From Rivularia sp. PCC 7116 (lineage in GTDB: Bacteria; Cyanobacteriota; Cyanobacteriia; Cyanobacteriales; Nostocaceae), in NCBI RefSeq assembly GCF_000316665.1, contig NC_019678.1, positions 1,240,001-1,304,000 on the forward strand: a stretch of 64,000 nucleotides of DNA, in the 5' to 3' direction. A model generated the notes under the pieces. The model was not told the DNA's origin and did no database searches. It saw nothing but the letters and a program-made list of their open reading frames with translations. Shown in pieces: positions 54,755-64,000 of the stretch (positions within the stretch are counted from its first letter, which is position 1; each line of letters begins with the position of its first letter). The position numbers were made by a program, and so were the translations under genes.

Positions 54755-57412
54755 CTATTCCGTTGAACGGATAAAATTAGCTGGTGGAATACCCCATAAC
54801 TTGATGGTACTATCCCGACTGGCGCTAGCAATCATTTGACCGTTGGGGGAGAATACCAGTGAATAAATATAATCGGAATGATAAGGAGATGAATTTTGAC
54901 CTTCATTCAATTCAAATATACGAATCAATTTGTCTTTAGTTAAGTCCCACATCCGAATCATTTGTCCTCCCGCTGCTAAAATGTTTCCATCTGGACTTGC
55001 TGCTATGGATGTGTAACCGGGAACTATATCAACGCTAATGTTTGTTTTTAAATGTTTGAGTATTATTCGATTTCCGTGGGTGCTAGCGAGTATTTCATGA
55101 TGCTGCCAAAATCGTAGTGCGTAGACGCAACCCAAATCTTCACCAAAGCAACGAATTTCTTGTCGGTTTTGCAAATCCCAAAGTTTGATAGTACCGTCTG
55201 CGCTGCCAGTAGCTAGTATTTTTCCATCTGGACTAATATCAATAGCAAGTACGGCATCTGAGTGTGCTTGCAGCGTGCAAATTTCTTGATGACTGTGCAA
55301 ATCCCAGAGTTTTACCGTACAGTCGTCACTGCCGCTAGCTAAAATTTTTCCGTCTGGGCTAATCGCTACGGTATTTACTGAACGATTGTGTCCTTGTAGC
55401 GTACAAATTTCTTCTCTACTTTGTAAATTCCAAAGTTTAATTGTGGCATCTGTGCTGCCACTAGCAAGTATTTGATTGCACGAACTAATTGCTACAGTTC
55501 GTATGGAGCTTGTATGTCCTCGAAGTGTGGTAATTTCTTGAAAGGAAAGCGGATTCCAAAGTTTAACAGTTGCGTCAGCACTACCGCTAGCAAGTATTCG
55601 TCCGTCTGGGCTAAAAGCAATTGAGTAGACGGAGCGCGAATGTCCTTGTAAAGTTTTGAGGTAGCGAAAAGATGCATAGAAGGGATTAGAGGTTTGCAGC
55701 CATTCCCGCTCCCGTTGTCTAAGGATAGCTGGCTCCTGCTCGCTGCTTATAACCCTTTGTTCAAAGTACCAATCTATTTTTTTTGGTGGTAAATGTAGAG
55801 GCTCTAAATATTCAAAATAGTACCAATCCTTCTGTTTTTTATCTTGTGTTTCAAAAGATGTTTGAATTGGTGAATTTTCAGCAATCTGCTCTCGAACTAA
55901 CTGAAATAAATTTAAGCAACATTCTTGAAATTCATCATCTGGATCTGGTAATGAAAATATAATATCCTCAAAATCATTTTTATCTTGGTCAACTACTTGC
56001 CAAGTTCCTTGGTATTTGAATAAATCGCTCCTTTGTTTTGCCGATAGTGTATTGTCTTCAGATAGCGTACAGTCGGAATGAGCTTCGCTATATAAATCAT
56101 CGGTGTTTTTGGCAATACTATCGATAGTTTTACCTATCACTGCCTTAAATATTGATTTAAACTTAATATCGCCGATAATATCTCGTAGACAAGCAATTGG
56201 CTCTAGCTGTAGAATACTAGTTTTAGAATTAGCATCGTTACCCTTATTCATATTCAGTTTAGATGCCATTCTGACACCAATATACTCAGGAGTATCTGAA
56301 AAATAAATTTCTATTTCTCCGGTTACTTTAGCAATTTTCAGGAACATTATCAGCGCTTCTTCCGGATAACCGCGATTAGCATATTGCTGTGCTAATTTGT
56401 ATGCAGCACCTGATGCTATATTTGTCCACCAAATTGCCTCTTCTGAGGAAGTAAATTCGCTAAATTTATAATCGGCGCTTAATGGTAGTTGCTTTAAGGT
56501 TGAATCAATAAAATCTTCAATAAATGATTTAATATCTGAAGCTACAACGCTCTCGTCACTAAAATTATCTAGTATTTGATTTTCATTTTCAGCATCTGTA
56601 TTATCGCTCCACAGATTACATACGAAACTGCAATAACCATACATTTCTTGAAGCAATTGCTGATAAGATAAAGGTAAAAGAGGTATAGCTCGGCAAATGT
56701 AGCGGAATTGCTTTTCTCCAAGTAATTTATACAAATGCCTAAGAGCTTTTAGAAGTAATATTTTTAGCCCACCTTCAGAAGTAACCCAATTTGGTAATTT
56801 TGGAATAAATTGGAACTGGCTCAGGTAAATGATTAAAGCTTTTATATTTTGATTTTTTTCTTCATACTTATTAGCAAGTTTTAGTGTCGTTGCAAATCTA
56901 GCATCTAATTTTTGTTTCTTAACAGCATAATCTTCATAGTAAACAGTTTCAAACAAGTTATAGAAATCCGAATGCTTTTGTTGAAATCTTTCTGGTAGAA
57001 AATCGAAAGATTTCATTCCCAAGCAATAATCTATTACGAAAGTAAAGAAATCTCTTCCTAGCTTAAGCCATTGAAAATCATCATAAGTTTTTATGTAGAT
57101 ATCGTAGTTTTTATCTTGTTCGCTATAAGTTGTCAAATCCCAGCAGATATCATAATTATTTGGACCAGAGGCAAATTCCAGCTCCTTTATTTCAAATTCT
57201 ACTAACTTCCTGAGAGTAATTACAGAATGTATGTCTATAAATCCATTAAATGTACCTCCACCTAAAAGCTGACAAAATACTTTGTAATCAATTGGTAAGA
57301 TAATTCCAGTTTGAGATTCAAAATTTAGGATATCTTGTTCGGTATTCGGCAAATTCTTTTTATTAACTATTTCTAATTGAGAGATTAGTATTTGCCATTT
57401 GTCCTGAATCAT
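54755..57412 (-). CDS. SUKH (SMI1/KNR4)-WD40 protein
   Basis: 885 residues. An N-terminal SUKH/SMI1-KNR4 domain (about 10-150) shows LPNTEQDILNFESQTGIILP, DYKVFCQLLGGGTFNG and LGRDFFTFVIDYCLG. A long helical middle part (about 170-575) has no recognised domain; it includes TPR-like stretches (YANRGYPEEALIMFLKIAKV). The C-terminal part (about 582-880) is a seven-blade WD40 propeller (for example SVYSIAFSPDGRILASGSAD; ATVKLWNPLSF). SUKH domains are common toxin-immunity modules; WD40 propellers bind partner proteins. I infer a scaffolding or immunity-type protein. It stands alone between the hli gene and the ParC-like gene. The start ATG 57412 gives an intact SUKH domain. Confidence 0.87.
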   Translation of the reverse strand: MIQDKWQILISQLEIVNKKNLPNTEQDILNFESQTGIILPIDYKVFCQLLGGGTFNGFIDIHSVITLRKLVEFEIKELEFASGPNNYDICWDLTTYSEQDKNYDIYIKTYDDFQWLKLGRDFFTFVIDYCLGMKSFDFLPERFQQKHSDFYNLFETVYYEDYAVKKQKLDARFATTLKLANKYEEKNQNIKALIIYLSQFQFIPKLPNWVTSEGGLKILLLKALRHLYKLLGEKQFRYICRAIPLLPLSYQQLLQEMYGYCSFVCNLWSDNTDAENENQILDNFSDESVVASDIKSFIEDFIDSTLKQLPLSADYKFSEFTSSEEAIWWTNIASGAAYKLAQQYANRGYPEEALIMFLKIAKVTGEIEIYFSDTPEYIGVRMASKLNMNKGNDANSKTSILQLEPIACLRDIIGDIKFKSIFKAVIGKTIDSIAKNTDDLYSEAHSDCTLSEDNTLSAKQRSDLFKYQGTWQVVDQDKNDFEDIIFSLPDPDDEFQECCLNLFQLVREQIAENSPIQTSFETQDKKQKDWYYFEYLEPLHLPPKKIDWYFEQRVISSEQEPAILRQREREWLQTSNPFYASFRYLKTLQGHSRSVYSIAFSPDGRILASGSADATVKLWNPLSFQEITTLRGHTSSIRTVAISSCNQILASGSTDATIKLWNLQSREEICTLQGHNRSVNTVAISPDGKILASGSDDCTVKLWDLHSHQEICTLQAHSDAVLAIDISPDGKILATGSADGTIKLWDLQNRQEIRCFGEDLGCVYALRFWQHHEILASTHGNRIILKHLKTNISVDIVPGYTSIAASPDGNILAAGGQMIRMWDLTKDKLIRIFELNEGQNSSPYHSDYIYSLVFSPNGQMIASASRDSTIKLWGIPPANFIRSTE

Positions 57413-57655
57413 TTTTACGGTTAAAAATATTAGGTAAGACTAAGCAGAGGGCAAATCCCTAATAGAATTTAAAAGACTTAACCTAGAAAAGCTGCTATAA
57501 AAATCAGAATATTAAATCCAACAAAGGACTTAATACAAAATTCATATCTATGTAATCTTGTAAATTAAAAAATTTGATGTTGGGTTACGGCGCATCATTA
57601 TTAATTATTAAAATTACTAGTGCGCCTAACCCAACCTACATCTCCATTTTAGTAA

Positions 57656-60178
57656 TCACGAATTACTGTCAATATTAATTTCGTGAACGGAGACAATTTT
57701 TTCATCTCGGTTGAGTTCTACAACCTTTTCACCTTTATCATTTTTAGTTAATAAAGGTACGCTTTCGCCATCTAAACGTATGACTCGTTGATTGCTGGTG
57801 ACAAGCGCTATTTGAGTTTCCGGCTTCACTAAACCTATACCGGCAAGGTTGTCGGTTGGTACTGCAAACTTAAATGCTTGTGCGCCTAAATCGCCGCGAT
57901 TGGCTAACTTCAACTTACTTGCACTAAGTTGTTTGGCATAACCTTCCTGAGTAACCAGCAACAAATTATTATTTTTATTAAATCGGGTGCAACCAACAAT
58001 TTGTTGTTGTTTACCTACGCGCAAGGCTTGCAAACCTACAGCAGTACGTCCCATGCAGGGAAGCTGTTCGTCGTTAACTTCAAAATGCAGCACTCTTCCG
58101 CCAGAACTAGCTAAAATTAAATGTTCTCCTGGAGTCACGAATTTAGTTAATAGTAATTCGTCATTCTCTTTTAGTTTGAGAATACTAACTCCACGGCGAG
58201 TTACATTAGTTAATTCTTCTGCTGACAAACGCTTAATACGTCCTTGTTTAGTTAGAAGAATTACATATGCTTTTTGTGAATTATCTGGAATAACTAAACG
58301 GCTAACAATAGACTCACCTTGACTTTGAGCGGTAGATGTCAGCAAAGTTATTAACGGTGTTCCCCGCCCTCCGCGTGCTGTTGCCGGAATTTCCCCTATT
58401 TGCAGAGGATAAGCTTTACCACCGCTAGTAACAACTAATAAGTCTTTTTGAGTATTAGTTTCGTGAGCTTGAAGTATGAAATCGTAATCGGGAACTGCAC
58501 TGTCAGATTTCGACCTTTTTGAAGATGAATTAATTCTACGCACGTAGCCGCGCTGAGAAAAATCCAAAATTACATCTTCAACAGGTGCCTGTATTGCTGA
58601 ACTTCCCCCTTTCGATTTAGCACCTTTATCTTTTTGGCTGCCTTTATTGTTTTGTCGGGCAAATGCTTTATTATCTGGTTTTTCTACAAATTTACTGCGT
58701 CGTTTATCGTTATAAGAACGCTTCAAACTGCGTAAATCTTTCTTTAGACTTTTAAGTAATTCTTTTCTATCGCTGAGTAATTTACGTAGGATATTGATTC
58801 TAGATTCAAGTTCTTCGTGTTCTTCCTGCAACTTTTGTCGTTCCATGCCAGTAAGGCGACGTAAAGGCATAGCTAAAATTTCATCAGCCTGTACTTCACT
58901 CAATTCCAGTCTACTGATAAGACCTACTTTAGCTGTAGAACCGTCGGGAGCCTGCCGCAAAATATCTATGACTTCATCTACTTGCGAAAGCGCTGCAAGC
59001 AAACCTTCTACCAAATGCGATCTATTTTCTGCTTTACCTAATTCATGAGAGTAGCGACGATTAAGAGTTTGTTCGCGAAAATCCAAAAATTCTTGCAGTA
59101 ATTGACGCAAACTCAACTGACGCGGTTGTCCGTTAATCAACCCTAGAAGAATTGCTCCAAAAGTAGTTTGTAGGGCACTTTGCTGGTACAGATAGTACAG
59201 AACTTCTTGAGGATTAGTATCGCGCTTTAACTCGATTACTACACGCATTCCATCGCGATCGCTCTCGTCGCGAATGTCACCAATTCCTGTCAATCGCCCC
59301 TGATTGACTAAATCGGCGACTTTTTCAATCCAACCCGCCTTATTTACTTGATAAGGTAATTCCGTGACAACGATTGCGGTACGTCTTTTGTTACCTCGTC
59401 CGGTGGGTACTTCTTCTACATTGGCAACTCCCCGCAGCAAAATACCACCTCTGCCAGTGGTATAAGCTTCTTTGATAGCGTCTTTTCCAACAATTTCTCC
59501 ACCAGTTGGAAAATCGGGACCTGGTATAATTTTGAATAATTTTTCGTCAGATAAATTCGGGTTGTCAATCAAAGCAATCAACCCATCCACCACTTCACCT
59601 AAATTGTGAGGTGGAATATTCGTAGCCATTCCTACAGCGATTCCGGCACAACCATTAAGCAATAAAAACGGTAGCTGTGCGGGTAAAACAGTTGGTTCCT
59701 GTTGAGAATTATCAAAGTTGCCGATAAATTCTACCGTTTCTTCGCCAATTTCGGAGAGCATTCCTTCATGGCTGATAGATGCAAGGCGCGTTTCTGTGTA
59801 GCGCATTGCCGCTGGAGGGTCGTTATCTACACTACCGAAGTTGCCATGTCCCCCCAGTAAAGGGTAACGGCTAGAAAATGTTTGCACTAAGCGGACTAAA
59901 GCATCGTAAACCGCTTGGTCTCCGTGGGGGTGATATTTACCCAACACGTCTCCAACAACACGAGCGCATTTTCGGTAAGGTCTGTCCGGAGTTAAACCAA
60001 GTTCGTGCATGGCGTACAAAATGCGCCGATGAACCGGTTTCAAGCCATCGCGTACATCTGGTAACGCCCTTCCCACGATTACACTCATGGCATATTCAAG
60101 ATAAGACCTTTGCATCTCCGTATGCAAGGCTGTAGTGATTACCTGTCCCGTGGAGAGAAGGTTTAACTGTTTTGCCAT
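57656..60178 (-). CDS. DNA gyrase/topoisomerase IV subunit A (ParC-like paralogue)
   Basis: 840 residues. The breakage-reunion domain has [33 protein letters not shown] and the catalytic Tyr127 in [10 protein letters not shown]. The tower and coiled-coil part end in a basic region. Between the N-terminal core and the C-terminal beta-pinwheel lies a Lys/Gln-rich linker (about 480-520, [17 protein letters not shown]) that is unusual for GyrA. In the pinwheel the GyrA box is diverged (TARGGRGTP), so it may lack the wrapping ability of gyrase. Cyanobacteria commonly have one gyrA and one such paralogue; with one GyrB they may form gyrase- and topo IV-like enzymes. I leave the symbol blank. Confidence 0.92.
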   Translation of the reverse strand: MAKQLNLLSTGQVITTALHTEMQRSYLEYAMSVIVGRALPDVRDGLKPVHRRILYAMHELGLTPDRPYRKCARVVGDVLGKYHPHGDQAVYDALVRLVQTFSSRYPLLGGHGNFGSVDNDPPAAMRYTETRLASISHEGMLSEIGEETVEFIGNFDNSQQEPTVLPAQLPFLLLNGCAGIAVGMATNIPPHNLGEVVDGLIALIDNPNLSDEKLFKIIPGPDFPTGGEIVGKDAIKEAYTTGRGGILLRGVANVEEVPTGRGNKRRTAIVVTELPYQVNKAGWIEKVADLVNQGRLTGIGDIRDESDRDGMRVVIELKRDTNPQEVLYYLYQQSALQTTFGAILLGLINGQPRQLSLRQLLQEFLDFREQTLNRRYSHELGKAENRSHLVEGLLAALSQVDEVIDILRQAPDGSTAKVGLISRLELSEVQADEILAMPLRRLTGMERQKLQEEHEELESRINILRKLLSDRKELLKSLKKDLRSLKRSYNDKRRSKFVEKPDNKAFARQNNKGSQKDKGAKSKGGSSAIQAPVEDVILDFSQRGYVRRINSSSKRSKSDSAVPDYDFILQAHETNTQKDLLVVTSGGKAYPLQIGEIPATARGGRGTPLITLLTSTAQSQGESIVSRLVIPDNSQKAYVILLTKQGRIKRLSAEELTNVTRRGVSILKLKENDELLLTKFVTPGEHLILASSGGRVLHFEVNDEQLPCMGRTAVGLQALRVGKQQQIVGCTRFNKNNNLLLVTQEGYAKQLSASKLKLANRGDLGAQAFKFAVPTDNLAGIGLVKPETQIALVTSNQRVIRLDGESVPLLTKNDKGEKVVELNRDEKIVSVHEINIDSNS

Positions 60179-60427
60179 GAGTTTTTTCCCTGAACTTTAA
60201 CTACACAAAAAATATTGCCGTAACTAATAGGAGCAGCAACCTTACTTATAACGGATGAAATGCTCTGCATCACAAAATCTTGATATTTATGTCTTACTTT
60301 TTAGGTAGTATCATTATCCTTGTTTACAAGGATACAAATTTCCTAAGGTCGAATGTAGACACGGTGTAAATCGTGCTATCTTCAATCCTTTATCCCCCTC
60401 AAATACGCTATATTGCGATCAATTCTC

Positions 60428-60838
60428 ATGAAAACTGTGTTGATTGTCGAAGACGATCTTGTTAATGCTCGCGTTTTCTCCAAAATTTTAACCAAACGCG
60501 GAGGTTTAGGTGTTAAACACACTGAGAACGTAGACGAAGTAATCAAAATTGCTCAAGCAAAAGAAGCAGACATTATTTTAATGGATGTTTCTCTTTCTAG
60601 AAGCGTTTACCAAGGTAAATCAGTTGACGGTATCAAAATTACTCAAATGTTGAAATCTGACCCCCAAACAGCAACATTACCTATTATCTTGGTCACAGCC
60701 CACGCTATGGAAGGCGATCGCGAAAGTTTTCTTAAACAAAGCGGCGCTGATGGTTATATTTCCAAACCAGTGGTGGATCATCAACAGTTTGTTGAGCAAA
60801 TCATCGCACTTTTGCCAGAAGACAACAACGCTCCTTAA
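60428..60838 (+). CDS. Single-domain response regulator (CheY-like)
   Basis: 136 residues from ATG 60428 (KTVLIVEDD); a TTG at 60413 is upstream but has no merit. The acidic pocket is VEDD, the phosphoacceptor is in IILMDVSLS, Thr/Ser is in LVTAHAM and Lys is in YISKPV. The stretch RSVYQGKSVDGIKITQM between Asp and Thr is longer than in CheY, a feature of the DivK/'polar differentiation' type receivers of cyanobacteria. No output domain is present, so it probably relays phosphate or binds a partner. The three-base-rich AT stretch after the stop leads into two copies of the GGGCAGGCTT element. Confidence 0.92.
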   Translation: MKTVLIVEDDLVNARVFSKILTKRGGLGVKHTENVDEVIKIAQAKEADIILMDVSLSRSVYQGKSVDGIKITQMLKSDPQTATLPIILVTAHAMEGDRESFLKQSGADGYISKPVVDHQQFVEQIIALLPEDNNAP

Positions 60839-60891
60839 AAAAAATACTTCTTTGAGGAACATTCACACCCTTGCCTATTGGATAAAATCCA

Positions 60892-60958
60892 GGGGCAGGC
60901 TAGTTATTCCTCAATGGCGAATATATCAGCCCGTTAATAAGGTTTTAAAGCCTGCCCC
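60892..60958 (-). ncRNA. GGGCAGGCTT hairpin element, copy 2
   Basis: On the minus strand it reads GGGGCAGGCTTTAAAACC, then TTATTAAC, a variable centre and ATAACTAGCCTGCCCC. It shares arms and loop edges with copies 1 and 3. A T-run is missing on the minus strand. Copies 2 and 3 are tandem, in the same orientation. Confidence 0.45.
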
Positions 60959-60978
60959 AAGATCCAAATCTAAAAAAA

Positions 60979-61048
60979 CAAGCAGGCTTAGTATAAATAA
61001 GTACCGATTGCACGATAAGTCAATTAGTCTTAAAGCCTGCCCATTTTT
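60979..61048 (-). ncRNA. GGGCAGGCTT hairpin element, copy 3
   Basis: On the minus strand it reads GGGCAGGCTTTAAGACTAAT, then TGAC, a variable centre and TATACTAAGCCTGCTT followed by GTTTTTTT. On the plus strand the hairpin is followed by ATTTTTTA, so it could also terminate the response regulator transcript. Confidence 0.48.
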
Positions 61049-61216
61049 TATGGAAATTGTAATCCATCAATCAAGCTATTCCAACCTTGATTACCACAAT
61101 ATATATGTACTACTAAATTTACTTTTAGGCAATAGAGTAGATAATTTGCGATCCTAACGAGCAGACTTAGGTGATAAAAAACACTTTACTCGCTATTAAT
61201 ATTACTGGTGCAAAAA

Positions 61217-62203
61217 CTACTGTCCGGCAGGTTGAGAAAGAGGTTGTCCATTTAAAGCAGCTTGGATACTAGGCAATTCTAGGAATTTTTTAGTATCAGA
61301 TAGTAAACGAGTCCCCCACAAATTTTCTTTGAGAAACTCTAAATTGGCATAACGTTCGTCTATGCGAAGTGCAGCTTCTCCCATTGCTAAACCCCTTTGC
61401 CGATCGGCTTTACTGCCTCGATTGTACAAAGCAACAGCTAATGCAAGCTGAGGTTCGGCGGCTGGCTGTTTAATTTTGTTTGCTTTGGTAATAGCTTGCT
61501 GCCATTGATTTATCGCATTTTTGATATCGCCTTGTTCGTACAGAATTAATCCAATATTGTTTACAGCAGGCCAAAAATCTTCCTTATAACCAATAGATTT
61601 TTTGTACTCACTAATAGCTTGGGGTAATTTTCCCAGCATATAGTAAGCATTGCCCAAATCAAACAACCCTTCTGGATCTTTAGGATTTATTTTTAAACCA
61701 AGTTTGTATTGATTAATAGCCGATTGGTATTTTTGCTGCTGAAAATAAGCAGAACCCAAAGCAAAATAAGTCTCAGGATTTTTAGCATTAAGACTCTGTG
61801 CCTTTTGTAAAGAACTGATAGCTTTATCAAGTTCTTTGGATTGTAAATATAACCCTCCTAAAAGAAACCATACTTTGTCACTATTAGGAGCAAGTTGAGT
61901 TGCCAATCGTGCCCTTGGCATTGCCAAGTCAAACTGACGAAATTGTGCTAATTGTGCGGCTTCTTGCGCCAAAACTAACCCTTGTTGTTCCAACTTTGCC
62001 CCGTCAAGTTGCACGGTGTGAGGTACTAATGCTTGAGCATTTACCCTTTTAGGAGATACGCTCAAAAAGCTACATAAAAATAGAACAGAAATTAATCCAA
62101 CTCGTTTAGGCACATTACCACCCATTCTTAGCCACAAATTAAGGAATCTTTCAGATAGCTTAAACCATCTGGGCTGTTGATGACAGCTAAATTTTTCAAT
62201 CAT
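61217..62203 (-). CDS. Exported TPR-repeat protein
   Basis: 328 residues from ATG 62203, which has GGAAAG five bases upstream; ATG 62215 or GTG 62254 would lengthen it. A hydrophobic signal or anchor (VGLISVLFLCSFLSVSPK, about 36-53) is followed by about six TPR units: LAMPRARLATQLAPNSDKVW, ELDKAISSLQKAQSLNAKNP, KYQSAINQYKLGLKINPKDP, KLPQAISEYKKSIGYKEDFW, DIKNAINQWQQAITKANKIK and a degenerate last unit. It probably acts as a periplasmic or lumenal scaffold. It is convergent to the response regulator, with two hairpin elements between. Confidence 0.87.
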   Translation of the reverse strand: MIEKFSCHQQPRWFKLSERFLNLWLRMGGNVPKRVGLISVLFLCSFLSVSPKRVNAQALVPHTVQLDGAKLEQQGLVLAQEAAQLAQFRQFDLAMPRARLATQLAPNSDKVWFLLGGLYLQSKELDKAISSLQKAQSLNAKNPETYFALGSAYFQQQKYQSAINQYKLGLKINPKDPEGLFDLGNAYYMLGKLPQAISEYKKSIGYKEDFWPAVNNIGLILYEQGDIKNAINQWQQAITKANKIKQPAAEPQLALAVALYNRGSKADRQRGLAMGEAALRIDERYANLEFLKENLWGTRLLSDTKKFLELPSIQAALNGQPLSQPAGQ

Positions 62204-62548
62204 TTGTCTTTCCATAGGGGTGTAAATTCCATATCCAACATTTTTGTTTGGCACTCTTGTAAAAAACTAATTAATCGTGACTAAAGTCACCCTGCTTTTG
62301 GAAGTCATATACAAGCCCAAAAGGCTACTATTAAAGAAGTTAAGCAAATACAATTAGTCGCTGTTTTTTATTTTTATCTTCTTTCTTTGATATGAAATGC
62401 CTTGCGCGAAGGTAGATAGTTGAACATCGGTTTACTCCCTTAAAGCGAAATACTGTATTTGTAAGACTTTGCCGTTAATCTATCAGTTCCGTAAGGGCAT
62501 ATCCTACTTTACATTACCTAAACTCCTTATATTTTTATCGCTGTTGTT
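62204..62548. other. Divergent promoter region between the TPR gene and the HlyD-type gene
   Basis: No supported coding frame and no clear operator or hairpin was seen. It holds the promoters of both divergent genes. Confidence 0.5.
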
Positions 62549-64000
62549 ATGGCTACACCCATAGAAATTCCCGTAATCGGCAAAGTTAAACGAGTACCTC
62601 GCTGGCTGATAGCTGTTTTTGCAACAGGAATTGTAGTTGCTGGTGCAACGACTACTTATATTGTTGTCAACAGAACCAACAACAAACAAGACATAACAAA
62701 ACTTACTGTTCCCGTACAAGAAAAAAATGTCACTTTACTTCTGAATGCTAGCGGAAAAGTTGTGCCAGTTCAAAGTGTTAATATCAGCCCTAAAAATCCC
62801 GGCACAGTAACCCAATTGTATGTGGAACAAGGGGATAAAGTAAGGCAGGGGCAAGTTCTCGCCAGAATGGATAGTGCAGATATTCAGGCGAGAATTTTAC
62901 AAGCTCGTGCTAACTTAGCACAACAGCAAGCAAGATTAGACCAACAAAAAGCCGGTTCTCGTCCGCAAGAAATTAGTCAAGCTAAAGCGCGCTTATCACA
63001 AGCTCAAGCACAATTAGCCGCAGCTCGTTCGGGAAATCGTCCCCAAGAAATTGCTCAAGCACAAGCACAAGTAAATGCCGCCTCCTCAAGAGTTGATTTA
63101 ACTAACGAACAGGTGAGGCGTTACCGTAATTTATACAATCAAGGGGCTGTAGAAAAAGAAAGATTAGATCAATTTGTTAGCGAAGACAAAACGGCTCAAG
63201 CAAATTTAGTGGAAGCGCAAAAAAGATTAGCTTTATTAAAAAGCGGCAGTCGTTCTGAAGAAATCGCTCGGCTCGAAGCAGCAGTCGCAGAAGCACGCGC
63301 TCAATTACAGTTATTAGAAAGTGGTTCTCGTCCAGAAGAAATTGCTCAAGCAAAAGCGGCAGTGAGTGGTGCACAAGCACAACTTAAGACGGAGCAGGTA
63401 AATTTAAACAACACAATTATCCGCGCTCCATTTAGCGGTATTATTACTCAGAAGTTCGCTAATATTGGTGCATTTGTAACGCCTACGACATCAGCATCTA
63501 CTAGTGCATCAGCCACATCAAGTTCTATAGTCGCCCTTGCGAGGGGACTAGAAGTGTTAGCCAACGTACCCGAAGCCGATATCGGAAAAATCAAGGTAGG
63601 GCAAGAAGTAGAAATTGTTGCAGATGCTTATCCAGAGCAAGTATTTAAAGGAAATGTACGTTTAATTGCTCCTGAAGCCGTCAACGAACAAGGAGTTACA
63701 TTATTTCAAGTCAGAGTCGCAATTACTACAGGTAGAGACAAACTGCGTTCCGGCTTAAACGTAAATCTGACTTTTTTAGGTGATGATGTTAATGCATTAT
63801 GGCTACCAACAGTTGCTATTGTCACAGAAAAAGGTCAAACAGGTGTACTGATACCAGATGAAAATAACAAAGCAAAATTTAACGAAGTCACAATTGGCTC
63901 GCAAGTAGGAAACGAAACTCAAATATTGGAAGGATTACAACTCGGCGATCGCATTTTTACCAGCCCGCCAGATGATTACAAAATCAAGAAAAAGTTAGAG
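62549..64000 (+). CDS. HlyD-family efflux/ABC adaptor, N-terminal part (cut by window end)
   Basis: The frame from ATG 62549 runs open to the last base (484 codons). An N-terminal anchor (WLIAVFATGIVVAGATTTYI, about 20-39) precedes the first lipoyl half (VVPVQSVNISPKNPGTVTQL), then a coiled-coil hairpin with four repeats of SGSRPEEIAQAKA-like units (about 130-285), the second lipoyl half (IIRAPFSGIITQKFANIGAF) and a beta-barrel (GLEVLANVPEADIGKIKVGQ). It ends in the membrane-proximal domain. Such adaptors link an inner-membrane MacB- or RND-type pump to TolC. The pump genes probably follow beyond the window. Confidence 0.9.
   Translation, partial: MATPIEIPVIGKVKRVPRWLIAVFATGIVVAGATTTYIVVNRTNNKQDITKLTVPVQEKNVTLLLNASGKVVPVQSVNISPKNPGTVTQLYVEQGDKVRQGQVLARMDSADIQARILQARANLAQQQARLDQQKAGSRPQEISQAKARLSQAQAQLAAARSGNRPQEIAQAQAQVNAASSRVDLTNEQVRRYRNLYNQGAVEKERLDQFVSEDKTAQANLVEAQKRLALLKSGSRSEEIARLEAAVAEARAQLQLLESGSRPEEIAQAKAAVSGAQAQLKTEQVNLNNTIIRAPFSGIITQKFANIGAFVTPTTSASTSASATSSSIVALARGLEVLANVPEADIGKIKVGQEVEIVADAYPEQVFKGNVRLIAPEAVNEQGVTLFQVRVAITTGRDKLRSGLNVNLTFLGDDVNALWLPTVAIVTEKGQTGVLIPDENNKAKFNEVTIGSQVGNETQILEGLQLGDRIFTSPPDDYKIKKKLE

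Noticed and set aside
58794-60135. Plus-strand frames within the ParC-like gene
   Set aside because: They lie opposite highly conserved topoisomerase codons; no independent evidence supports them.

Overview
The window comes from a cyanobacterium, most likely a filamentous Nostocales-type organism. It carries psbA (photosystem II D1), a high-light-inducible protein, a GUN4 domain, cyanobacterial group 1 sigma factor SigA, glycolate dehydrogenase GlcD, the F0-synthesis gene cofG and a DevBCA-type exporter. The DNA is AT-rich and contains many copies of the HIP1 octamer GCGATCGC and several heptamer tandem repeats of the kind common in filamentous cyanobacteria. No rRNA, tRNA, CRISPR array or complete insertion sequence was seen.

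Layout. 1-5.6 kb: end of an unidentified gene, then a plus-strand module of an OmpA/BON membrane protein, a small Ras-like GTPase and a hybrid histidine kinase. 5.6-8.9 kb: a TPR gene bounded by inverted copies of a two-hairpin repeat and lacking a normal start codon, then cofG, a Coq4-family gene and a LuxR-type regulator. 9.2-12.7 kb: a wHTH/GNAT-like protein of unknown role, psbA with a clear promoter and terminator, and mtnP. 12.8-17.6 kb: a small membrane protein gene cut by an in-frame stop, a pseudo-orthocaspase (YS dyad), sat and a small membrane protein. 17.7-22.8 kb: an OmpR-type two-component system, an HtrA-type protease, an unknown exported protein and a Spy/CpxP-like periplasmic protein. 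Three 11-bp-period direct repeats, resembling enterobacterial Pho boxes, precede the protease and the Spy-like gene. I read this as a Cpx-like envelope-stress locus. 23.1-28.2 kb: mnmA, two tandem SPOR-like paralogues and the bifunctional NAD(P)HX repair enzyme gene.

28.2-31.8 kb: two related putative small RNAs, a head-to-tail double glutaminase whose first domain looks degenerate, and an FKBP-type isomerase. 31.9-37.2 kb: a minus-strand three-gene operon of an EAD1-GUN4 protein, a P-loop NTPase with HEAT repeats, and a NACHT NTPase with HEAT repeats and a C-terminal membrane anchor. It looks like an NLR-type conflict or signalling system and is the strongest candidate for an undescribed system here. 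37.9-47.6 kb: glcD, a GNAT-type acyltransferase, remnants of a Uma2 gene and a MITE-like element, then tetR-devBCA with a duplicated putative TetR operator and a Rieske-gene remnant between devB and devC, an SGNH hydrolase and miaA.

47.7-64 kb: gyrB interrupted by a 435-residue intein, a 1.7 kb non-coding stretch before sigA, an hli gene, a SUKH-WD40 protein, a ParC/GyrA paralogue, a single-domain response regulator, a TPR protein and the start of an HlyD-type adaptor cut by the window end. Three copies of an unnamed hairpin element (arms GGGCAGGCTT/AAGCCTGCCC) lie between miaA and gyrB and after the response regulator.

All functional calls rest on reading motifs by eye. No database search was run.
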